Of a DNA stretch of 64,000 nt, positions 1 through 12,100 are shown piece by piece; position 1 is the stretch's first letter; each line of letters opens with the position of its first letter. A program made the translations under genes and the position numbers. The notes beneath the pieces are model-generated. The model was not told the DNA's origin. It made no database searches and saw only the letters and a list, made by a program, of their open reading frames with translations. The stretch covers positions 60,955,502-61,019,501 of the forward strand of contig OZ038507.1 in the NCBI GenBank assembly GCA_964036315.1. Direction: 5' to 3'. This DNA is from Acanthosepion esculentum. Taxonomy: Eukaryota > Mollusca > Cephalopoda > Sepiida > Sepiidae.

Positions 1-3000
1 AGCATAAAAAGCATTATCTTATGAAAATAGTGAATACAACAATAACCCTCATAGCTACCCTAACACCTGGAAACGACAAAATACTAACCCTAGCTTTTTT
101 CAATAAATTGCACAAAATGATGCAAAATATTATGAAAGTGTGCATAGATAGTAATTTAAAAGAAATAAATACAAAAAAAACAGCATAAAAAGCACTATAT
201 TATGAAAATAGTGAATACAACAATAACCCTCATAGCTACCCTAACACCTGGAAACGCCCAAATACTAACCCTAGCTTTTTTCAATAAATTGCACAAAATG
301 ATGCAAAATATTATTAAAGTGTGCATAGATAGTAATTTAAAAGAAATAAATACAAAAAAACAGCATAAAAAGCACTATATTATGAAAATAGTGAATACAA
401 CAATAACCCTCATAGCTACCCTAACACCTGGAAACGCCCAAATAATAACCGTAGCTTTTTTCAATAAATTGCACAAAATGATGCAAAATATTATGAAAGT
501 GTGCATAGATAGTAATTTAAAAGAAATAAATTCATAAAAACAGCATAAAAAGCACTATATTATGAAAATAGTGAATACAACAATAACCCTCATAGCTACC
601 CTAACACCTGGAAACGCACAAATACTAACCCTAGCTTTTTTCAATAAATTGCACAAAATGATGCAAAATATTATGAAAGTGTGCATAGATAGTAATTAAA
701 AAGAAATAAATTCATAAAAACAGCATAAAAAGCACTATATTATGAAAATAGTGAATACAACAATAACCCTCATAGCTACCCTAACACCTGGAAACGCACA
801 AATACTAACCCTAGCTTTTTTCAATAAATTGCACAAAATGATGCAAAATATTATGAAAGTGTGCATAGATAGTAATTTAAAAGAAATAAATAGAAAAAAA
901 ACGGCATAAAAAGCACTATATTATGAAAATAGTGAATACAACAATAACCCTCATAGCTACCCTAACACCTGGGTACGCCCGAATACTAATCCTAGCTTTT
1001 TTCAGTAAATTGCACAAAATGATGCAAAATATTATGAAAGTGTGCATAGATAGTAATTTAAAAGAAATAAATTCATAAAAACAGCATAAAAAGCACTATA
1101 TTATGAAAATAGTGAATAGAACAATAACCCTCATAGATACCCTAACACCTGGAAACGCCCAAATACTAACCCTAGCTTTTTTCAATAAGTTGCACAAAAT
1201 GATGCAAAATATTATGAAAGTGTGCATAGATAGTAATTTAAAAGAAATAAATACAAAAAAACAGCATAAAAAGCACTATCTTATGAAAATAGTAAATACA
1301 ACAATAACCCTCATAGCTACCCTAACACCTGGAAACGCCCAAATACTAACCCTAGCTTTGTTCAATAAATTGCACAAAATGATGCAAAATATTATGAAAG
1401 TGTGCATAGATAGTAATTTAAAAGAAATAAATACAAAAAACAGCATAAAAAGCACTATATTATGAAAATAGTGAATACAACAATAACCCTCATAGCTACC
1501 CTAACACCTGGAAACGCCCAAATACTAACCCTAGCTTTTTTCAATAAATTGCACAAAATGATGCAAAATATTATTAAAGTGTGCATAGATAGTAATTTAA
1601 AAGAAATAATTACAAAAAAACAGCATAAAAAGCACTATATTATGAAAATAGTGAATACAACAATAACCGTCATAGCTTCCCTAACACCTGGAAACGCCCA
1701 AATAATAACCGTAGCTTTTTTCAATAAATTGCACAAAATGATGCAAAATATTATGAAAGTGTGCATAGATAGTAATTTAAAAGAAATAAATTCATAAAAA
1801 CAGCATAAAAAGCACTATATTATGAAAATAGTGAATACAACAATAACCCTCATAGCTACCCTAACACCTGGAAACGCCCAAATTCTAACCCTAGCTTTTT
1901 TCAATAAATTGCACAAAATGATGCAAAATATTATGAAAGTGTGCATAGATAGTAATTTAAAAGAAATAAAATCATAAAAACAGCATAAAAAGAACTATAT
2001 TATGAAAATAGTGAATACAACAATAACCCTCATAGCTACCATAACACCTGGAAACGCTCAAATACTAACCCTAGCTTTTTTAAATAAATTGCACAAAATG
2101 ATGCAAAATATTATGAAAGTGTGCATAGATAGTAATTTAAAAGAAATAAATACAAAAAAACAGCATAAAAAGCACTATCTTATGAAAATAGTAAATACAA
2201 CAATAACCCTCATAGCTACCCTAACACCTGGAAACGCCCAAATACTAACCCTAGCTTTGTTCAATAAATTGCACAAAATGATGCAAAATATTATGAAAGT
2301 GTGCATAGATAGTAATTTAAAAGAAATAAATACAAAAAAACAGCATAAAAAGCACTATATTATGAAAATAGTGAATACAACAATAACCCTCATAGCTACC
2401 CTAACACCTGGAAACGCCCAAATACTAACCCTAGTTTTTTCAATAAATTGCACAAAATGATGCAAAATATTATTAAAGTGTGCATAGATAGTAATTTAAA
2501 AGAAATAATTACAAAAAAACAGCATAAAAAGCACTATATTATGAAAATAGTGAATACAACAATAACCCTCATAGCTTCCCTAACACCTGGAAACGCCCAA
2601 ATAATAACCGTAGCTTTTTTCAATAAATTGCACAAAATGATGCAAAATATTATGAAAGTGTGCATAGATAGTAATTTAAAAGAAATAAATTCATAAAAAC
2701 AGCATAAAAAGCACTATATTATGAAAATAGTGAATACAACAATAACCCTCATAGCTACCCTAACACCTGGAAACGCCCAAATTCTAACCCTAGCTTTTTT
2801 CAATAAATTGCACAAAATGATGCAAAATATTATGAAAGTGTGCATAGATAGTAATTTAAAAGAAATAAATTCATAAAAACAGCATAAAAAGCACTATATT
2901 ATGAAAATAGTGAATACAACAATAACCCTCATAGCTACCCTAACACCTGGAAACGCTCAAATACTAACCCTAGCTTTTTTAAATAAATTGCACAAAATGA

Positions 3001-5865
3001 TGCAAAATATTATGAAAGTGTGCATAGATAGTAATTTGAAAGAAATAAATTCATAAAAACAGCATAAAAAGCACTATATTATGAAAATAGTGAATACAAC
3101 AATAACCCTCATAGCTACCCTAACACCTGGAAACGCCCAAATACTAACCGTAGCTTTTTTCAATAAATTGCACAAAATGATGCAAAATATTATGAAAGTG
3201 TGCATAGATAGTAATTTAAAAGAAATAAATTCATAAAAACAGCATAAAAAGCACTATATTATGAAAATAGTGAATACAACAATAACCCTCATAGCTACCC
3301 TAACACCTGGAAACGCACAAATACTAACCCTAGCTTTTTTCAATAAATTGCACAAAATGATGCAAAATATTATGAAAGTGTGCATAGATAGTAATTTAAA
3401 AGAAATAAATACAAAAAAACAGCATAAAAAGCACTATATTATGAAAATAGTGAATACAACAATAACCCTCATAGCTACCCTAACACCTGGGTACGCCCAA
3501 ATACTAATCCTAGCTTTTTTCAATAAATTGCACAAAATGATGCAAAATATTATGAAAGTGTGCATAGATAGTAATTTAAAGGAAATAAATTCATAAAAAC
3601 AGCATAAAAAGCACTATATTATGAAAATAGTGAATAGAACAATAACCCTCATAGCTACCCTAACACCTGGAAACGCCCAAATACTAACCCTAGCTTTTTT
3701 CAATAAGTTGCACAAAATGATGCAAAATATTATGAAAGTGTGCATAGATAGTAATTTAAAAGAAATAAATTCATAAAAACAGCATAAAAAGCACTATATT
3801 ATGAAAATAGTGAATACAACAATAACCCTCATAGCTACCCTAACACCTGGAAACGCCCAAATACTAACCCTAGCTTTTTTCAATAAATTGCACAAAATGA
3901 TGCAAAATATTATGAAAGTGTGCATAGATAGTAATTTAAAAGAAATAAATACAAAAAAACAGCATAAAAAGCACTATCTTATGAAAATAGTAAATACAAC
4001 AATAACCCTCATAGCTACCCTAACACCTGGAAACGCCCAAATACTAACCCTAGCTTTGTTCAATAAATTGCACAAAATGATGCAAAATATTATGAAAGTG
4101 TGCATAGATAGTAATTTAAAAGAAATAAATACAAAAAAACAGCATAAAAAGCACTATATTATGAAAATAGGGAATACAACAATAACCCTCATAGCTACCC
4201 TGACACCTGGAAACGCCCAAATACGAACCCTAGCTTTTTTCAATAAATTGCACAAAATGATGCAAAATATTATTAAAGTGTGCATAGATAGTAATTTAAA
4301 AGAAATAATTACAAAAAAACAGCATAAAAAGCACTATATTATGAAAATAGTGAATACAACAATAACCCTCATAGCTTCCCTAACACCTGGAAACGCCCAA
4401 ATAATAACCGTAGCTTTTTTCAATAAATTGCACAAAATGATGCAAAATATTATGAAAGTGTGCATAGATAGTAATTTAAAAGAAATAAATTCATAAAAAC
4501 AGCATAAAAAGCACTATATTATGAAAATAGTGAATACAACAATAACCCTCATAGCTACCCTAACACCTGGAAACGCCCAAATACTAACCCTAGCTTTTTT
4601 CAATAAATTGCACAAAATGATGCAAAATATTATGAAAGTGTGCATAGATAGTAATTTAAAAGAAATAAATTCATAAAAACAGCATAAAAAGCACTATATT
4701 ATGAAAATAGTGAATACAACAATAACCCTCATAGCTACCCTAACACGTGGAAACGCCCAAATACTAACGCTAGCTTTTTTCAATAAATTGCACAAAATGA
4801 TGCAAAATATTATGAAAGTGTGCATAGATAGTAATTTAAAAGAAATAAATTCATAAAAACAGCATGAAAAGCACTATATTATGTAAATAGTGAATACAAC
4901 AATAACCCTCATAGCTACCCTAACACCTGGAAACGCCCAAATACTAACCCTAGCTTTTTTCAATAAATTGCACAAAATGATGCAAAATATTATGAAAGTG
5001 TGCATAGATAGTAATTTAAAAGAAATAAATTCATAAAAACAGCATAAAAAGCACTATATTATGAAAATAGTGAATAGAACAATAACCCTCATAGCTACCC
5101 TAACACCTGGAAACGCCCAAATACTAACCCTAGCTTTTTTCAATAAATTGCACAAAATGATGCAAAATATTATGAAAGTGTGCATAGATAGTAATTTAAA
5201 AGAAATAAATTCATAAAAACAGCATAAAAAGCACTATATTATGAAAAAAGTGAATACAACAATAACCCTCATAGCTACCCTAACACCTGGAAACGCCCAA
5301 ATACTAACCCTAGCTTTTTTCAATAAATTGCATAAAATGATGCAAAATATTATGAAAGTGTGCATAGATAGTAATTTAAAAGAAATAAATTCATAAAAAC
5401 AGCATAAAAAGCACTATATTATGAAAATAGTGAATACAACAATAACCCTCATAGCTACCCTAACACCTGGAAACGCCCAAATACTAACCGTAGCTTTTTC
5501 CAATAAATTGCACAAAATGATGCAAAATATTGTGAAAGTGTGCATAGATAGTAATTTAAAAGAAATAAATTCATAAAAACAGCATAAAAAGCACTATATT
5601 ATGAAAATAGTGAATACAACAATAACCCTCATAGCTACACTAACACCTGGAAACGCCCAAATAATAACCCTAGCTTTTTTCAATAAATTGCACAAAATGA
5701 TGCAAAATATTATGAAAGTGTGCATAGATAGTAATTTAAAAGAAATAAATACAAAAAAACAGCATAAAAAGCACTATATTATCAAAATAGTGAATACAAC
5801 AATAACCCTCATAGCTACCCTAACACCTGGAAACGCCCAAATAATAACCCTAGCTTTTTTTAAAT
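1..5865. repeat. Family A block 1: S/K-tailed monomers with 900-bp and 1,800-bp HOR offsets
   Basis: About 32 monomers with only S or K tails (one odd tail near 890); no E tail occurs before about 5,930. A recognisable run (a TTG-for-TTT variant in the T tract, then ATTATTAAAG, then AGCTTCCC with ATAATAACCG) starts near 1,262, recurs near 2,161 (offset about 900, five monomers) and near 3,960 (offset 1,800, ten monomers). Monomers with GGGTACGCCC near 902 and 3,420 sit about 2,518 bp apart. The run 4,861-5,860 (ATGTAAATAG variant, then GAATAGAAC, then TTTTTCC with ATTGTGAAAG, then CTACACTAAC) matches 11,700-12,700, tying this block to the 3,058-bp HOR. The left edge of the window truncates it. 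Confidence 0.9.
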
Positions 5866-8120
5866 AAATTGCACAAAATGATGCAAAATATTAGCAAAGT
5901 TTATATAGAGAGTAATGTAAAAGAAATAAATACAGAAAAACAGCATAAAAACACTATATTATGAAAATAGTGAATACAACAATAACCCTCATAGCTACCC
6001 TAACACCTGGAAACGCCCAAATACTAACCCTAGCTTTTTTCAATAAATTGCACAAAATGATGCAAAATATTATGAAAGTGTGCATAGATAGTAATTTAAA
6101 AGAAATAAATACAGAAAAACAGCATAAAAACACTATATTATGAAAATAGTGAATACAACAATAACCCTCATAGCTACCCTAACACCTGGAAAGGCCCAAA
6201 TCCAAACCCTAGCTTTTTTCAATAAATTGCTCAAAATGATGCAAAATATTATGAAAGTGTGCATAGATAGTAATTTAAAAGAAATAAATTCATAAAAACA
6301 GCATAAAAAGCACTATATTATGAAAATAGTGAATACAACAATAACCCTCATAGCTACCCTAACACCTGGAAACGCCCAAATACTAACCCTAGCTTTTTTC
6401 AATAAATTGCACAAAATGATGCAAAATATTATGAAAGTGTGCATAGATAGTAATTTAAAAGAAATAAATTCATAAAAACAGCATAAAAAGCACTATATTA
6501 TGAAAATAGTGAATACAACAATAACCCTCATAGCTACCCTAACACCTGGAAACGCCCAAATACTAACCCTAGCTTTTTCCAATAAATTGCACAAAATGAT
6601 GCAAAATATTGTGAAAGTGTGCATAGATAGTAATTTAAAAGAAATAAATTCATAAAAACAGCATAAAAAGCACTATATTATGAAAATAGTGAATACAACA
6701 ATAACCCTCATAGCTACACTAACACCTGGAAACGCCCAAATAATAACCCTAGCTTTTTTCAATAAATTGCACAAAATGATGCAAAATATTATGAAAGTGT
6801 GCATAGATAGTAATTTAAAAGAAATAAATACAAAAAAACAGCATAAAAAGCACTATATTATCAAAATAGTGAATACAACAATAACCCTCATAGCTACCCT
6901 AACACCTGGAAACGCCCAAATAATAACCCTAGCTTTTTTTAAATAAATTGCACAAAATGATGCAAAATATTAGCAAAGTTTATATAGATAGTAATGTAAA
7001 AGAAATAAATACAGAAAAACAGCATAAAAACACTATATTATGAAAATAGTGAATACAACAATAACCCTCATAGCTACCCTAACACCTGGAAACGCCCAAA
7101 TACTAACCCTAGCTTTTTTCAATAAATTGCTCAAAATGATGCAAAATATTATGAAAGTGTGCATAGATAGTAATTTAAAAGAAATAAATTCATAAAAACA
7201 GCATAAAAAGCACTATATTATGAAAATAGTGAATACAACAATAACCCTCATAGCTACCCTAACACCTGGAAACGCCCAAATACTAACCCTAGCTTTTTTC
7301 AATAAATTGCACAAAATGATGCAAAATATTATGAAAGTGTGCATAGATAGTAATTTAAAAGAAATAAATTCATAAAAACAGCATAAAAAGCACTATATTA
7401 TGAAAATAGTGAATACAACAATAACCCTCATAGCTACCCTAACACCTGGAAACGCCCAAATACTAACCCTAGCTTTTTCCAATAAATTGCACAAAATGAT
7501 GCAAAATATTGTGAAAGTGTGCATAGATAGTAATTTAAAAGAAATAAATTCATAAAAACAGCATAAAAAGCACTATATTATGAAAATAGTGAATACAACA
7601 ATAACCCTCATAGCTACACTAACACCTGGAAACGCCCAAATAATAACCCTAGCTTTTTTCAATAAATTGCACAAAATGATGCAAAATATTATGAAAGTGT
7701 GCATAGATAGTAATTTAAAAGAAATAAATACAAAAAAACAGCATAAAAAGCACTATATTATCAAAATAGTGAATACAACAATAACCCTCATAGCTACCCT
7801 AACACCTGGAAACGCCCAAATAATAACCCTAGCTTTTTTTAAATAAATTGCACAAAATGATGCAAAATATTAGCAAAGTTTATATAGATAGTAATGTAAA
7901 AGAAATAAATACAGAAAAACAGCATAAAAACACTATATTATGAAAATAGTGAATACAACAATAACCCTCATAGCTACCCTAACACCTGGAAACGCCCAAA
8001 TACTAACCCTAGCTTTTTTCAATAAATTGCAGAAAATGATGCAAAATATTATGAAAGTGTGCATAGATAGTAATTTAAAAGAAATAAATACAGAAAAACA
8101 GCATAAAAACACTATATTAT
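5401..8120. repeat. Family A block 2: 6-mer (1,079 bp) and 5-mer (900 bp) HOR copies
   Basis: The ordered set TTTTTCC/ATTGTGAAAG monomer, CTACACTAAC monomer with ATAATAACCC, then a monomer with ATCAAAATAG and a T7AAATAAATT tract, starts near 5,400, 6,479 and 7,379. The first step is 1,079 bp (six monomers), the second 900 bp (five). The third copy differs from the second by few bases. Here the E tail and the TAGCAAAGTTTATATAG variant first enter the array (5,893 onward), as does the one-base-shorter CATAAAAACACT junction. Confidence 0.88.
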
Positions 8121-9169
8121 GAAAATAGTGAATACATCAATAACCCTCATAGCTACCCTAACACCTGGAAACGCCCAAATACTAACCCTAGCTTTTTTCA
8201 ATAAATTGCTCAAAATGATGCAAAATATTATGAAAGTGTGCATAGATAGTAATTTAAAAGAAATAAATTCATAAAAACAGCATAAAAAGCACTATATTAT
8301 GAAAATAGTGAATACAACAATAACCCTCATAGCTACCCTAACACCTGGAAACGCCCAAATACTAACCCTAGCTTTTTTCAATAAATTGCACAAAATGATG
8401 CAAAATATTATGAAAGTGTGCATAGATAGTAATTTAAAAGAAATAAATTCATAAAAACAGCATAAAAAGCACTATATTATGAAAATAGTGAATACAACAA
8501 TAACGCTCATAGCTACCCTAACACCTGGAAACGCCCAAATACTAACCCTAGCTTTTTTCAATAAATTGCATAAAACAATGCAAAATATTATGAAAGTGTG
8601 CATAGATAGTAATTTAAAAGAAACAAAATTCATAAAAACAGCATAAAAAGCACTATATTATGAAAATAGTGAATACAACAATAACCCTCATAGCTACCCT
8701 AACACCTGGAAACGCCCAAATACTAACCCTAGCTTTTTTCAATAAATTGCACAAAATGATGCAAAATATTGTGAAAGTGTGCATAGATATTAATTTAAAA
8801 GAAATAAATTCATAAAAACAGCATAAAAAGCACTATATTATGAAAATAGTGAATAGAACAATAACCCTCATAGCTACCTAACACCTGGAAACGCCCAAAT
8901 ACTAACCCTAGCTTTTTTCAATAAATTGCACAAAATGATGCAAAATATTATGAAAGTGTGCATAGATAGTAATTTAAAAGAAATAAATTCATAAAAACAG
9001 CATAAAAAGCACTATATTATGAAAATAGTGAATACAACAATAACCCTCATAGCTACCCTAACACCTGGAAACACCCAAATACTAACCCTAGCTTTTTTCA
9101 CTAAATTGCATAAAATGATGCAAAATATTATGAAAGTGTGCATAGATAGTAATTTAAAAGAAATAAATT

Positions 9170-12100
9170 CATAAAAACAGCATAAAAAGCACTATATTAT
9201 GAAAATAGTGAATACAACAATAACCCTCATAGCTACCCTAACACCTGGAAACGCCCAAATACTAACCCTAGCTTTTTCCAATAAATTGCACAAAATGATG
9301 CAAAATATTGTGAAAGTGTGCATAGATAGTAATTTAAAAGAAATAAATTCATAAAAACAGCATAAAAAGCACTATATTATGAAAATAGTGAATACAACAA
9401 TAACCCTCATAGCTACACTAACACCTGGAAACGCCCAAATAATAACCCTAGCTTTTTTCAATAAATTGCACAAAATGATGCAAAATATTATGAAAGTGTG
9501 CATAGATAGTAATTTAAAAGAAATAAATACAAAAAAACAGCATAAAAAGCACTATATTATGAAAATAGTGAATACAACAATAACCCTCATAGCTACCCTA
9601 ACACCTGGAAACGCCCAAATAATAACCCTAGCTTTTTTTAAATAAATTGCACAAAATGATGCAAAGTATTAGCAAAGTTTATATAGATAGTAATGTAAAA
9701 GAAATAAATACAGAAAAACAGCATAAAAACACTATATTATGAAAATAGTGAATACAACAATAACCCTCATAGCTACCCTAACACCTGGAAACGCCCAAAT
9801 ACTAACCCTAGCTTTTTTCAATAAATAGCAGAAAATGATGCAAAATATTATGAAAGTGTGCATAGATAGTAATTTAAAAGAAATAAATACAGAAAAACAG
9901 CATAAAAACACTATATTATGAAAATAGTGAATACAACAATAACCCTCATAGCTACCCTAACACCTGGAAACGCCCAAATACTAACCCTAGCTTTTTTCAA
10001 TAAATTGCTCAAAATGATGCAAAATATTATGAAAGTGTGCATAGATAGTAATTTAAAAGAAATAAATTCATAAAAACAGCATAAAAAGCACTATATTATG
10101 AAAATAGTGAATACAACAATAACCCTCATAGCTACCCTAACACCTGGAAACGCCCAAATACTAACACTAGCTTTTTTCAATAAATTGCACAAAATGATGC
10201 AAAATATTATGAAAGTGTGCATAGATAGTAATTTAAAAGAAAAAAATTCATAAAAACAGCATAAAAAGCACTATATTATGAAAATAGTGAATACAACAAT
10301 AACCCTCATAGCTACCCTAACACCTGGAAACGCCCAAATACTAACCCTAGCTTTTTTCAATAAATTGCATAAAACAATGCAAAATATTATGAAAGTGTGC
10401 ATAGATAGTAATTTAAAAGAAATAAATTCATAAAAACAGCATAAAAAGCACTATATTATGAAAATAGTGAATACAACAATAACCCTCATAGCTACCCTAA
10501 CACCTGGAAACGCCCAAATACTAACCCTAGCTTTTTTCAATAAATTGCACAAAATGATGCAAAATATTGTGAAAGTGTGCATAGATATTAATTTAAAAGA
10601 AATAAATTCATAAAAACAGCATAAAAAGCACTATATTATGAAAATAGTGAATACAACAATAACCCTCATAGCTACACTAACACCTGGAAACGCCCAAATA
10701 ATAACCCTAGCTTTTTTCAATAAATTGCACAAAATGATGCAAAATATTATGAAAGTGTGCATAGATAGTAATTTAAAAGAAATAAATACAAAAAAACAGC
10801 ATAAAAAGCACTATATTATGAAAATAGTGAATACAACAATAACCCTCATAGCTACCCTAACACCTGGAAACGCCCAAATACTAACCCTAGCTTTTTTCAA
10901 TAAATTGCAGAAAATGATGCAAAATATTATGAAAGTGTGCATAGATAGTAATTTAAAAGAAATAAATACAGAAAAACAGCATAAAAGCACTATATTATGA
11001 AAATAGTGAATACAACAATAACCCTCATAGCTACCCTAACACCTGGAAACGCCCAAATACTAACCCTAGCTTTTTTCAATAAATTGCACAAAATGATGCA
11101 TAATATTATGAAAGTGTGCATAGATAGTAATTTAAAAGAAATAAATTCATAAAAACAGCATAAAAAGCACTATATTATGAAAATAGTGAATACAACAATA
11201 ACCCTCATAGCTACCCTAACACCTGGAAACGCCCAAATACTAACCCTAGCTTTTTTCAATAAATTGCACAAAATGATGCAAAATATTATGAAAGTGTGTA
11301 TAGATAGTAATTTAAAAGAAATAAATACAAAAAAACAGCATAAAAAGCACTATATTATAAAAATAGTGAATACAACAATAACCCTCATAGCTACCCTAAC
11401 ACCTGGAAACGCCCAAATAATAACCCTAGCTTTTTTCAATAAATTGCACAAAATGATGCAAAATATTATGAAAGTGTGCATAGATAGTAATTTAACAGAA
11501 TTAAATTCATAAAAACAGCATAAAAATTACTATATTATGAAAATAGTGAATACAACAATAACCCTCATAGCTACCCTAACACCTGGAAACGCCCAAATAC
11601 TAACCCTAGCTTTTTTCAATAAATTGCACAAAATGATGCAAAATATTATGAAAGTGTGCATAGATAGTAATTTAAAAGAAATAAATTCATAAAAACAGCA
11701 TGAAAAGCACTATATTATGTAAATAGTGAATACAACAATAACCCTCATAGCTACCCTAACACCTGGAAACGCCCAAATACTAACCCTAGCTTTTTTCAAT
11801 AAATTGCACAAAATGATGCAAAATATTATGAAAGTGTGCATAGATAGTAATTTAAAAGAAATAAATTCATAAAAACAGCATAAAAAGCACTATATTATGA
11901 AAATAGTGAATAGAACAATAACCCTCATAGCTACCCTAACACCTGGAAACGCCCAAATACTAACCCTAGCTTTTTTCAATAAATTGCACAAAATGATGCA
12001 AAATATTATGAAAGTGTGCATAGATAGTAATTTAAAAGAAATAAATTCATAAAAACAGCATAAAAAGCACTATATTATGAAAATAGTGAATACAACAATA

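Noticed and set aside
202..537. Numerous 60-231 codon forward frames starting MKIVNTTITL across 1-55 kb
   Set aside because: Each begins at the monomer ATG and ends at an S tail (TCATAA) or indel; they are monomer shadows.
583..634. True interstitial telomere array
   Set aside because: CCCTAA-like motifs are isolated within monomers, not in tandem.
636..648. T tract plus CAATAAA as terminator or polyadenylation signal
   Set aside because: It occurs in nearly all A monomers by ancestry and no transcript is evident.
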